From positions 1 through 24,084 of the forward strand of contig CANQMY010000005.1 of NCBI GenBank assembly GCA_947625075.1: 24,084 nucleotides of DNA, given 5' to 3'. The position numbers and the translations under genes are program-made. Below the pieces are notes generated by a model. The model had not been told where the DNA came from. It made no database searches and saw only the letters and a list, made by a program, of their open reading frames with translations. Numbering within the stretch: the stretch's first letter is position 1; each line of letters starts with the position of its first letter. The DNA is from an uncultured Clostridia bacterium. Lineage in GTDB: Bacteria; Bacillota; Clostridia; TANB77; CAG-508. Below are positions 1 through 6,870 of the stretch, piece after piece.

Positions 1-333
1 AAGCATTCCTTTTACTGCTATCATCATAGCTTTTTCTGGTTTTGTTTCCATCATTGTTCTAGCAGATGTTTTTCTCATATTTCCAATGTATCCAGTAAAA
101 TGAGTGTAAACTTTTTGATCTAATTTCTTTCCTGTAAGTACAGCTTTTGAACAATTTATAATTATTACATAATCTCCTACATCCATATTTGGTGTGAAAG
201 TAGGTTTGTGTTTTCCTCTTAATAACTTTGCTGCTTCTGAAGCAACTCTTCCTAAAGGTTTATTTTCAGCATCAATTATATACCATTTTCTTTCAATTTC
301 ATTTTTCTTAATACTATAAGTAGTATTGTTCAT
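1..333 (-). CDS. rplM: 50S ribosomal protein L13 (5' part, runs off the left edge)
   Basis: The first 111 codons of L13, a primary-binding protein of the large ribosomal subunit, are present; the C-terminal part lies beyond base 1. The translation shows the family landmarks in order: a WYIIDA segment, PLGRVAS, LLRGKHKP, the VGDYV strand and the KVYTHFTGYIGN loop. The ATG at 333-331 is chosen because a GGAGG ribosome-binding site lies just upstream at about 343-349. A sigma-A promoter at 440-468 and a leader hairpin at 377-418 precede it. L13 is normally followed by rpsI (S9), which would lie outside the window. The gene is divergent from infC. Identity is certain; only the length is unknown. 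Confidence 0.95.
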   Translation of the reverse strand, partial: MNNTTYSIKKNEIERKWYIIDAENKPLGRVASEAAKLLRGKHKPTFTPNMDVGDYVIIINCSKAVLTGKKLDQKVYTHFTGYIGNMRKTSARTMMETKPEKAMMIAVKGML

Positions 334-376
334 GGTAATTTTCCTCCATTTCAATTAAAAATAATAATATATATGA

Positions 377-418
377 AACCTTAAGAGTTTGTTTACCGGG
401 GAATTTCTCTAAAAGGTC
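377..418 (-). promoter_or_regulatory. Candidate L13 leader hairpin in the rplM 5' UTR
   Basis: In the rplM transcript, arms at 418-407 and 387-377 (ACCTTTTAGAG and CTCTTAAGGT) can pair with one internal mismatch. They enclose a loop holding the only G/C-rich patch of the region (CCCCGG, about 396-401). Low-GC Gram-positive bacteria often carry an autoregulatory L13 leader at this position. That assignment is inferred from position and shape; no covariance search was possible. Confidence 0.45.
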
Positions 419-439
419 ATATTACTACAATGCTATATT

Positions 440-468
440 ATTTTATTACAAATTGGAAAAAAAGTCAA
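440..468 (-). promoter_or_regulatory. Sigma-A promoter of rplM
   Basis: On the minus strand TTGACT (468-463) is followed after 17 bases by TAAAAT (445-440). This gives a 5' UTR of about 100 bases containing the leader hairpin. Its -35 box lies 18 bases from the -35 box of the divergent infC promoter. Confidence 0.75.
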
Positions 469-486
469 GAAATTTTTTAAAAAATA

Positions 487-515
487 TTGACATAATCAAA
501 AAAATATAGTATTAT
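487..515 (+). promoter_or_regulatory. Sigma-A promoter of the infC operon
   Basis: TTGACA (487-492), a 17-base spacer and TATTAT (510-515) are close to the sigma-A consensus. The transcript would start near 522, leaving an untranslated leader of about 220 bases before infC. Confidence 0.85.
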
Positions 516-530
516 TATTAATGTATTTTA

Positions 531-672
531 AAGAAGAAGATTTACTTCTCACCTTCACATTTTAGGAAAAGGTATTTATAACTCTATATACTAAGCTATA
601 TAATTTTGCTTGGTTGTAATGTTTTATAAATGTATGAGAAGTAGATTGGTTTATACCAGTCTTTTTTATTTT
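531..672 (+). promoter_or_regulatory. infC-rpmI-rplT leader, L20-type attenuator
   Basis: The long leader contains a distant 9-base complementarity, 543-551 (TACTTCTCA) with 635-643 (TGAGAAGTA). This closes a large stem whose base abuts an intrinsic terminator at 643-672. The 5' arm can instead pair with AGAAG repeats just upstream (about 531-538), giving an alternative fold. Inside the large stem, CTAAGC and GCTTGG can form a second helix. In Bacillus subtilis this operon is autoregulated by L20 binding to a leader that controls premature termination, and this layout matches. L20 control is inferred from family knowledge; the pairings are seen directly. Confidence 0.7.
643..672 (+). terminator. 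Attenuator terminator upstream of infC
   Basis: AGATTGG (643-649) pairs with CCAGTCT (656-662) around a six-base loop, followed by a T-rich run through 672. It lies about 75 bases before the infC start, so it can only act as a premature terminator. Its first base overlaps the long-range helix described for the leader. Confidence 0.75.
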
Positions 673-745
673 CAAAATTCATAATCTGAATTTTGTTTTA
701 AAATATACTTTCTTCTAAAATAAATTTTATAGGAGGTGTTTTGAG

Positions 746-1255
746 ATAAAACAGGAATTACCTATTAATGAACAAATTAGAGCTGATAAAGTTCAAGTAA
801 TTGATGAAAACAATCAAAAATTAGGAGTTTTTTCACTTAATGAAGCTTTAGATTTAGCTTTTGAAAAAAAATTAGACTTAGTTTTAGTTGCTCCAAATAA
901 TAATCCAAAAGTTTGTAGGATTATGAATTATGGCAAATACAAATTTGAACAAACTAAAAAGGAAAAAGAAGCTAGAAAAAAATCTAAAGGGTTTGAAATA
1001 AAAGAAATAAGAATAACACCTAATATTGATGTTCATGACTTAGAATTTAAAATAAAAAATGCTCAAAAATTTTTAGAAGATGGGAATAAAGTTAGATTTA
1101 CTGTTAGATTTAGAGGAAGAGAAATGAACTATATAAAACAAGGCGAAGAAGTTTTAAATCAAATTATATCAAACTTAGAACAAGTGGCTGTTGCTGAAAA
1201 GAAACCTGTTCTAGAAGGTAAAAATATGTTCATAATTCTAGCTAAAAAATCTTAG
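746..1255 (+). CDS. infC: Translation initiation factor IF-3, AUA start codon
   Basis: IF3 binds the 30S subunit, checks the start codon and prevents premature 50S joining. The 169-residue frame begins IKQELPINEQIRA and continues through VIDENNQKLGVFSL, a LDLVLVAP strand, VCRIMNYGKYKFEQ and the C-terminal domain from about residue 85. The start is set to ATA at 746: AGGAGGT (731-737) sits at ideal distance, and in-frame stop TAA at 716 leaves no ATG, GTG or TTG before the conserved N-terminus. The TTG at 741 is out of frame. The first in-frame ATG, at 923, would delete the N-terminal domain. Non-canonical starts are characteristic of infC and allow IF3 to repress its own synthesis. First gene of infC-rpmI-rplT. 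Confidence 0.95.
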   Translation: MKQELPINEQIRADKVQVIDENNQKLGVFSLNEALDLAFEKKLDLVLVAPNNNPKVCRIMNYGKYKFEQTKKEKEARKKSKGFEIKEIRITPNIDVHDLEFKIKNAQKFLEDGNKVRFTVRFRGREMNYIKQGEEVLNQIISNLEQVAVAEKKPVLEGKNMFIILAKKS

Positions 1256-1333
1256 TTTTATAATTTTATTTTAGTTTATAATATTAGTTTCAATACTAAT
1301 TTATTATATATTTTATACAAGGAGGATATTGAA

Positions 1334-1537
1334 ATGCCAAAATTAAAAACAAATAAAGCTGCTAAGAAAAGATATTCTTATACAGCTACTGGAAAAATTA
1401 AAAGAACTAAAGCTAATAGAAGACATTTATTAGCTAATAAAACAAACAGACAAAAATCAAGTGGAAGTATTTTAAATGCTTATGTTGATGACACAAGTAA
1501 AAAACATGTAAAGAAATTATTACCATATGGTAACTAA
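1334..1537 (+). CDS. rpmI: 50S ribosomal protein L35
   Basis: A 67-residue, strongly basic protein with the L35 signature MPKLKTNKAAKKR at the N-terminus and RRHLLANKT in the middle, full length for the family. It has a strong ribosome-binding site, AAGGAGG at about 1319-1325. It lies 78 bases after infC and 18 before rplT in the conserved IF3-L35-L20 operon. It should be controlled with rplT by the upstream attenuator. Confidence 0.97.
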   Translation: MPKLKTNKAAKKRYSYTATGKIKRTKANRRHLLANKTNRQKSSGSILNAYVDDTSKKHVKKLLPYGN

Positions 1538-1555
1538 AAAGGAAGGTGAATATAA

Positions 1556-1909
1556 ATGGCAAGAGTAAAAACAGCAATTATTACAAGAAAAAAACATAAA
1601 AAAATAATAAAAAGAGCTAAAGGCTATTATGGAGCTAAAAGTTATAGATTTAAACAAGCTAAGCAAGCTGTTATGAAATCTGGAAATTATGCTTTCGTTG
1701 GTAGAAAAGATAAAAAGAGTGATTTTAGAAAATTATGGATTACAAGAATTAATGCAGGTGCAAGATTAAATGGTATGACTTACAGTACATTAATTGCTGG
1801 TCTAAAAAAAGCAAATGTTACTATTAATAGAAAAATGTTAGCAGATCTTGCTGTAACTGATAGTAAAGCATTTGCTGAAGTATGCAAATTAGCTAAAAAT
1901 ACAAAATAA
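1556..1909 (+). CDS. rplT: 50S ribosomal protein L20
   Basis: L20 is an early-assembly protein of the large subunit that binds 23S rRNA; in Firmicutes it also represses its own operon through the leader. The 117-residue sequence is full length: a basic N-terminal helix (MARVKTAIITRKKHKKI, then AKGYYGAKSYRFKQA) and the globular domain with RKLWITRINAGAR and LNGMTYSTLIAGL. A GGAAGG ribosome-binding site precedes the ATG. Last gene of the operon, followed by a strong terminator. Confidence 0.97.
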   Translation: MARVKTAIITRKKHKKIIKRAKGYYGAKSYRFKQAKQAVMKSGNYAFVGRKDKKSDFRKLWITRINAGARLNGMTYSTLIAGLKKANVTINRKMLADLAVTDSKAFAEVCKLAKNTK

Positions 1910-1929
1910 TGTTATTAATATATAAAAAA

Positions 1930-1981
1930 CTGGTTGTTTAAAATTTATTTAACTTAAAAATAACCAGCTTTTTATTTTTTT
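1930..1981 (+). terminator. Terminator of the infC-rpmI-rplT operon
   Basis: CTGGTTGTTT (1930-1939) pairs with AAATAACCAG (1958-1967), ten pairs with one G-U, followed by a long T-rich stretch to 1981. It lies 20 bases past the rplT stop. Confidence 0.9.
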
Positions 1982-2020
1982 ATAAATTATTTAAAAACTT
2001 ATGCAAAGAAAAATTATATT

Positions 2021-2048
2021 GTGTCAAAAAACTCCGTCCCCATTGACA
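2021..2048 (-). repeat. Short GC-rich palindromic element (REP-like candidate)
   Basis: A 28-base block with TGTCAA/TTGACA ends (2022-2027 and 2043-2048) around a CCGTCCCC core stands out sharply from its AT-rich surroundings. It lies ten bases past the yunB stop. Read on the minus strand it gives GGGGACGGAG followed by six Ts, so it may help end transcription. Similar blocks in Clostridia genomes are often dispersed repeats associated with REP-type tyrosine transposases. That link is from memory and is not demonstrable from one copy. Confidence 0.4.
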
Positions 2049-2057
2049 GAATTCTTT

Positions 2058-2759
2058 TTATCCTATCATATTTAGTGAATCACTTTGATTTAGTCCATCT
2101 AAATCATAATAAGTTTCTGGTATATTTCCTACTATAACAGCTTCAGCTAATAATACCCTCATAGTAACTTTTTCACTAGTATCTTTATAAGGAGTTAAAA
2201 TATTTATATTACAATTTATATCTATATATATTTTATGCAATGTCTGATTTATTCCTGCACTTAAAAATTCTGATTTTATATTTGTTTCAATATCCCCTAC
2301 TGTTTCCATTTTTATTTCAATAGTAGGCCCTTTACCTGCCAAAAATCTATTAGCTGTTAAAGTTCCAAGTCTTACATTAAAACTACTTTTTAATCTGTCA
2401 TTAAGACTTTTTTGCACATTCAATCCAATATCTGTGCATATCTTATTTACATTAACAATATCTAATTTTAACAGCTTTATATTTCCTTCATCATCTTTTT
2501 CAACCTGACATAAATCTTCATAACTCATATTGCTCATTGAATTACTTACCGCTTCATTAGCAAGTGTATTTGCCGTTGCTCTAGCTGAAATTTTTGCATA
2601 ACCTTCAAGCATTGGATTTATTACATCAATAATTTTAATGGCAGTTATATATGCCATTAAAATTACTAAAATAACAATTACCAATATTTTTTTATGATTA
2701 TCTAATTTTCTTACACCTATTATTTTCGGAATTCTAAATCTTGAATAAATTTTATCCAT
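2058..2759 (-). CDS. yunB: Sporulation protein YunB
   Basis: A 233-residue membrane-anchored protein of the YunB family; in Bacillus subtilis it is a sigma-E-dependent sporulation protein of unclear biochemical role. One transmembrane helix lies at about residues 24-44 after a basic N-terminus. The conserved C-terminal part carries SAGINQTLHKIYIDI, then VLLAEAVIVGNIPETYY, which is diagnostic of the family. The ATG at 2759 lies one base from the stop of the upstream SPOCS/LysM gene, so the two are translationally coupled and probably share its sigma-E-like promoter. Family assignment is firm; the molecular role is unknown. Confidence 0.88.
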   Translation of the reverse strand: MDKIYSRFRIPKIIGVRKLDNHKKILVIVILVILMAYITAIKIIDVINPMLEGYAKISARATANTLANEAVSNSMSNMSYEDLCQVEKDDEGNIKLLKLDIVNVNKICTDIGLNVQKSLNDRLKSSFNVRLGTLTANRFLAGKGPTIEIKMETVGDIETNIKSEFLSAGINQTLHKIYIDINCNINILTPYKDTSEKVTMRVLLAEAVIVGNIPETYYDLDGLNQSDSLNMIG

Positions 2760-2760
2760 T

Positions 2761-4288
2761 TTACCCCATATATTTTTCTATAAATAATTGCTGGCCTGGC
2801 ATAATCCTATCTGATTTTAAATCATTTGTTTCTTTAATGCTTTGAACTGTACTGTTAAACTTTTTTGCTATTTTCCATAAACTATCATTAGGAATTACTT
2901 GATATATAACCATATTATAATCATCTTCATATTGATTTTCCATTTCTTCAATATTACTAATTAGTTTTAAGTCAATATCGTTACATGTTATTATAAAAAA
3001 TCCTATATCTAACCTTATATTAACTTCTCCGCTAGGCATAATATTAAAATCTTCTAAAATCAAATCAGTTTTTACATTCACATTTGCTTTGCTAATTATT
3101 CCGTTACAATTAATTCTATTTTCAAAAGGTATGTCAATTTTCTTCGTTTGAATGCCTGTCATTCCATCAGAAGAACATATAAATAATAAACTCACATCTC
3201 CGACTCACTAAAACCTCATTATCAGTTACTCTTACATTATTAGTAACTACATTTACATCTACATCATATACCTTTTCATCTCCTATATTTAATAGTTCTT
3301 TTTGATTTATACTTAAATTTCCATTAAACATCGATTTATTTTGTATCATTCTTATATTTTTCTGATCAAACTTTAAATTTGTAGATGGACTATATAAATC
3401 TTGTATTACATTTACTTCTTTATTCATATATGCTGTAGCAGATATCCCTACTTCTATTTCCACATAAATTGAGTGTTCTGTGCTACTGTTAGGTTTTATA
3501 ATCATATTTTTTATTTCAAAATCATATTCACATGGATTGTTTTCATTAATATCTTGCATATCTATAAATCCCATAATTGGTAGTTTTGCACTTACTGTAT
3601 TTATTCTTCCATCTTCTGTAAGATACATCATCTTTAATTTAATGTCTGCTTTAGCTAAAATCTTATTATAACTTACCTTTATACTTCTATTTCCTATTTC
3701 ATTACTTACTCTTAAAATTTCTGCTAAATTATCGTTTGAGTCTATATTTATTGTTTCTTTTACTAATGTTTTAGTTTGACCAATTCCAAGTATTGAATTT
3801 ACTGAAATTGTGTTTTCTAATTTTTGAATATCTTTTAAATCTACATTATTTACATATTCTAGCTCTGAATTAGCTAAAATATTAATTTCAAAACTTAAAT
3901 TAGCTTTTAAATTTATTTTTCTCTCATTAATAACTTTACAATCAATTACTCCTAAAGATACTGATATATTTTCATTCATGTTGTCTAAAGCATTCTCTAC
4001 ATTAAAGCTTTGTGAAAAATCAATTGTATGATTTATACTCCTTATTCCTCTAGTTTTTCCATCATCACCAATATACATAACATAAACTATAACAGTCCCA
4101 TCTACTCTTACTTTTCCATTCATAACTTCTTTTTTATAAACATTAACTACTCCACTCGTTCCAATTACTTCTAGTATGTCCGGTTTTACGTCTGGAACAA
4201 TACAGTCTCCATCTACAATTATACTTTCATTTTTATCTGCAATTACTTGATTAACAGCTATTTTACTTTTCTCCAGTTTTATCGCCAT
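2761..4288 (-). CDS. SPOCS-domain (DUF3794) and LysM sporulation protein, needs a +1 frameshift
   Basis: Read as one gene this makes about 508 residues: SPOCS/DUF3794 repeats through most of the length and a C-terminal LysM (IYQVIPNDSLWKIAKKF ... MPGQQLFI) that should bind peptidoglycan. Similar proteins belong to the spore coat or cortex set. The first frame runs 4288-3167 and ends FFIYMFF-like junk after VTDNEVLVS. The last frame (3195-2761) begins with GTG inside the first. They join perfectly if the C at 3202 is skipped: AGT-C-GGA-GAT reads Ser-Gly-Asp, continuing a beta-strand pattern typical of the domain. The zero-frame codon there is CGG. No other lesion is present. A GGAGG site precedes the ATG, with a sigma-E-like promoter at 4314-4342. 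It could be a recent frameshift mutant, a sequence error or programmed recoding. Confidence 0.85.
3199..3205 (-). other. +1 frameshift site at a CGG codon (SPOCS/LysM gene)
   Basis: Zero frame reads AGT CGG (codons 362-363 of the gene) and meets TGA 11 codons later. Skipping C3202 gives AGT GGA GAT GTG and opens the LysM-containing 3' part. The inserted-looking base is not in a homopolymer. A candidate internal GTG at 3195 has GGAG only two bases upstream, too close for efficient independent initiation. Confidence 0.75.
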
Positions 4289-4313
4289 AACTTACCTCCT
4301 TAATATTTACTAA

Positions 4314-4342
4314 AATATATGAAATTCTAAAGTAAATTATGC
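4314..4342 (-). promoter_or_regulatory. Sigma-E-like promoter of the SPOCS/LysM-yunB pair
   Basis: GCATAAT (4342-4336), a 14-base spacer and CATATATT (4321-4314) resemble the sigma-E elements (KMATATT and CATACAHT in Bacillus). The expected products are mother-cell sporulation proteins, which supports the reading. The match is imperfect. Confidence 0.5.
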
Positions 4343-4377
4343 AAAAAAATAAAAACAACTAAATAATAGTTGTTTTT
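4343..4377 (-). terminator. Terminator of veg
   Basis: A perfect 11-base stem (4351-4361 with 4367-4377) and five-base loop, with a T-rich tail on the minus strand at 4350-4343. The plus strand also has T-rich sequence after the stem, so it could work both ways. Confidence 0.85.
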
Positions 4378-4403
4378 ATTTTTTTATAAAATTAAATTTC
4401 ATG

Positions 4404-4706
4404 TTAATTTAAAGATGTTTTTACTTTTTTAGGTGTTTTAATCATTGGTGGAATAAGTGGGCTATAACTTTGTCCATCAAATACATCTACCTCAACAGTT
4501 CTAGTTAATACATCTTTATATTGATATGAGACATTTCTTTCGTTTTCCTCATACTTAACCACAAAAATATTTGGATAAGCTTTTTCAATTGTAGCTTCTT
4601 TTTCAAACGATCTACTTCTTCCCAAAGATCCTTTTACAATAATCTTTTGTCCAATTTTTTCCTTAATGTCAGATTGTAAATTTGTAATATCATCTTGGTA
4701 AATCAT
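4404..4706 (-). CDS. veg: Veg family protein (DUF1021)
   Basis: A 100-residue protein with the Veg core: an N-terminal DIKEKIGQKIIVKGSLGR segment, then ATIEKAYPNIFVVKY and VSYQYKDVLTRTVEV. Bacillus Veg is about 86 residues and is linked to stimulation of biofilm matrix genes and early outgrowth. Here there is a short Pro/Lys-rich tail of about 20 residues. It has its own sigma-A promoter (4737-4765) and terminator, so it is transcribed alone between two sporulation clusters. The ribosome-binding site is AGGTGA. Family assignment is firm; the role in this organism is inferred. Confidence 0.88.
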   Translation of the reverse strand: MIYQDDITNLQSDIKEKIGQKIIVKGSLGRSRSFEKEATIEKAYPNIFVVKYEENERNVSYQYKDVLTRTVEVDVFDGQSYSPLIPPMIKTPKKVKTSLN

Positions 4707-4736
4707 TTAATCACCTACTTTTCTTATGATGATTAA

Positions 4737-4765
4737 ATACTAGCAAATTTGTCGAAAAAAGTCAA
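4737..4765 (-). promoter_or_regulatory. Sigma-A promoter of veg
   Basis: TTGACT (4765-4760), 17 bases, TAGTAT (4742-4737), placing the start about 25 bases before the veg ATG. Bacillus veg is known for a very strong vegetative promoter. Confidence 0.8.
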
Positions 4766-4854
4766 AGAAAATTATGTATATTTATAGCTTGTATTTCAGT
4801 ATTTAAAGCTGTTTTAGAGTAATGTTACAAATATGTTACAATTTATTTTATGAC

Positions 4855-4899
4855 AAAAAAATAGACATAATATTGTGTTTTAAAATTATGTCTATTTTT
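4855..4899 (-). terminator. Terminator after spoIIQ
   Basis: A perfect 15-base stem (4857-4871 with 4885-4899) with a T run on the minus strand at 4861-4855. It closes the spoIIA-sigF-spoIID-spoIIQ run and separates it from veg. Confidence 0.88.
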
Positions 4900-4934
4900 A
4901 TTGTAAACTTTATTAAAATTAAGTAATATAAAAC

Positions 4935-5771
4935 TTATTTTATATACATATCAGGATTAACAAATTCTTCATCTTTTAAAATTTCAAAATGTAAATGACT
5001 ACCATCTGCTGATTCAAATACTGCTGAATTTCCAACTGTTCCTATTGACTGTCCTTGAGTCACTTTATCTCCTTCTTTTACAAACTCAGTACTAAGTAAA
5101 CTTGAGTATACAGTTTTAAAACCATTATCATGTTCTATTGTTATGCTTAATCCATATCTTGGATCTTCCTTAATATATTTAACTGTTCCATCTGCAGAAG
5201 CTTTTACAACAGTAGTTTTATCTGCTTTTATATCTATACCTCTATGTGTAATCCATTCTCCTAACGTATTTGAGTATTGCAAGCTTTCCATTGAATAATT
5301 TGAAACAATATCCCCATCAACTGGTTTTATAAATTGCTCTTTTGTTTCATTTTTGCTATCACTAGAAATAACATTTTGCACATTACTTTCATTTGTAGTA
5401 TTTATATTAACATTATTTTCAATAATGTTACTTGTGTTTGTATTTTCACTTTCTATAATATTTTGATTATTATCATTCTGTATATTATTTGAATTTATTT
5501 TAGAATCAATTTCATTATTAATAGCATTAATTGTTTCATTAATATTTTTCATTTCATTTACACTTTTCCCTATTTCTGAACTTGCTTGTTCCACACTCTC
5601 TAAACTAGTTTTATTAACATTTGATTCTATTGCTCTTGCCTCTCTTGCAGCTTTTTCTTCATTCATTGAAAGAATAATTGCTATTACTAATAAAAATATG
5701 GATATTAAAAAACCTAAAATACTTATACTCTTCTTATTAAAATCTTTATTTTTTTCTCTATTTTCTCTCAT
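4935..5771 (-). CDS. spoIIQ: SpoIIQ-type M23 (LytM) sporulation protein
   Basis: A 278-residue single-pass membrane protein: basic N-terminus, one membrane helix at about 16-34, an Asn/Ser/Glu-rich linker at about 50-145, and an M23 peptidase-like domain from about 148. The zinc-ligand set looks complete: H176 and D180 (HRGID) and H259/H261 (HLH), with H214 also present. The first set is incomplete in Bacillus SpoIIQ, whereas clostridial forms keep it. SpoIIQ is made in the forespore and joins SpoIIIAH across the septum during engulfment. The ATG at 5771 is chosen over an upstream one at 5831 because AGGAGG lies six bases before it. Immediately downstream of spoIID, as in other Clostridia, with a sigma-F-like promoter in the 74-base gap. 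It could be another M23 protein, but the context favours SpoIIQ. Confidence 0.82.
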   Translation of the reverse strand: MRENREKNKDFNKKSISILGFLISIFLLVIAIILSMNEEKAAREARAIESNVNKTSLESVEQASSEIGKSVNEMKNINETINAINNEIDSKINSNNIQNDNNQNIIESENTNTSNIIENNVNINTTNESNVQNVISSDSKNETKEQFIKPVDGDIVSNYSMESLQYSNTLGEWITHRGIDIKADKTTVVKASADGTVKYIKEDPRYGLSITIEHDNGFKTVYSSLLSTEFVKEGDKVTQGQSIGTVGNSAVFESADGSHLHFEILKDEEFVNPDMYIK

Positions 5772-5800
5772 ATATATCCTCCTAAAAATTTTATTAATTA

Positions 5801-5829
5801 AATTATTTCCATTTTTTAGGGTTATATAC
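5801..5829 (-). promoter_or_regulatory. Sigma-F-like promoter of spoIIQ
   Basis: GTATA (5829-5825) fits the GYWTA -35 element, and GGAAATAATT (5810-5801) fits every position of the GGNRANANTW -10 element. The spacer of 14 is slightly short. Forespore expression of spoIIQ by sigma-F is established in Bacillus. Confidence 0.55.
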
Positions 5830-5845
5830 ATTTATTAGAAAATAT

Positions 5846-6856
5846 TTATATATCTATTATTTCAACTCCTGTATAAAAATGTTTAATTATCTCTTCATAA
5901 TTGCTTCCGCTCTTTGCCATACTATCAGCACCCGTTTGACTCATTCCTACTCCATGTCCATAACCAATAACACTAAATACAATGTTTTCTCCATCAATAC
6001 TAAATGTAAAATTAGTTGATTTTAATCCCAAAATTGTTCTTAACTCAACTCCCGATAAATTTATATTTCCTATTCTTATAGTCTTAACTCTATTAGAATC
6101 AGTATACTCTATAATTTCTAATGGATTTTCCTGATCAAAATTTAAAACTAAATCTTTATGATTTTCTAAAATTTTATTTTTAAATTCTTCTTTGTTTATA
6201 ACAATCTCTGAACTATATTGTGAATATGCATCTTCTCCTGCTGTTTCAACAGACTGTAAATATGGATAATTTGTTCCTCCCCATACACTAGCTGGGGTTT
6301 CTGTAATTCCTCCACTATTTGAATGAAAAAATGCATCTATTATTTCACCATTATAAGTTATAACTTTACCTTTTGTTGTATAAACAGCTGTCTCAATTTT
6401 TTTCCAATTTTCCTCTCTTAAGTTTTCATCCCATTTTAACAATCTATTTTCTTTTGATATCCATGCTTGGCAACAACTTGAACTATCACATAAATCTGCA
6501 CCTTCATGTTTATTAGAATTTTTTATAGAATATAAAGTATATGTTCTTGCAACAACTGCTTGTGCATTAAGTGCTTCTTGTTCAAAGCTTGCTGGCATTT
6601 CAGCTGAAACTACTCCTAAAAGATATTCATCTAATTTTATTTCTTCAATGCTTTCATCAGATTTATGTAATAGCTTTATTGTTGAAAACTGACTATAGTC
6701 ATAATCACTTATATTATTTAAATTTTCATCAATATTATTTTTCGTTTCATTAATTACATTTTCCAAACTTATTGAAAAAAATGAACGCGAAAAAAAAGCA
6801 GGTATTAAAAATATTAAAATTATAAAAACACAAAATGACAATATTATTTTTTTCAC
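5846..6856 (-). CDS. spoIID: Stage II sporulation protein D (lytic transglycosylase)
   Basis: SpoIID cleaves septal peptidoglycan glycan strands in the mother cell during engulfment. The 336-residue sequence has an N-terminal membrane helix (about 4-22), the catalytic segment GVVSAEMPASF with E86, AQAVVARTY, and the C-terminal YGHGVGMSQTGA block. H117, C123 and C129 have the spacing of the zinc ligands seen in Clostridioides difficile SpoIID, so this looks like the zinc-binding clostridial form. It lies 14 bases after sigF and 74 before spoIIQ, which suggests read-through from the spoIIA promoter in addition to any sigma-E promoter inside sigF. Confidence 0.93.
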   Translation of the reverse strand: MKKIILSFCVFIILIFLIPAFFSRSFFSISLENVINETKNNIDENLNNISDYDYSQFSTIKLLHKSDESIEEIKLDEYLLGVVSAEMPASFEQEALNAQAVVARTYTLYSIKNSNKHEGADLCDSSSCCQAWISKENRLLKWDENLREENWKKIETAVYTTKGKVITYNGEIIDAFFHSNSGGITETPASVWGGTNYPYLQSVETAGEDAYSQYSSEIVINKEEFKNKILENHKDLVLNFDQENPLEIIEYTDSNRVKTIRIGNINLSGVELRTILGLKSTNFTFSIDGENIVFSVIGYGHGVGMSQTGADSMAKSGSNYEEIIKHFYTGVEIIDI

Positions 6857-6870
6857 TTTTCCTCTTTTTA

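Noticed and set aside
741..743. TTG at 741 as the infC start
   Set aside because: It is out of frame with IF3; only ATA at 746 fits the frame and the ribosome-binding site.
3167..3195. Independent LysM gene starting at GTG 3195
   Set aside because: GGAG sits only two bases before the GTG, the first residues continue a domain begun in the other frame, and the two parts join exactly by skipping one base.
3199..3205. Simple homopolymer sequencing error as the explanation of the frameshifts
   Set aside because: None of the three extra-looking Cs lies in a homopolymer, and all three share the same codon context. Long-read indels usually fall in runs. Not fully excluded without the reads, so it is kept as the main alternative in the findings.
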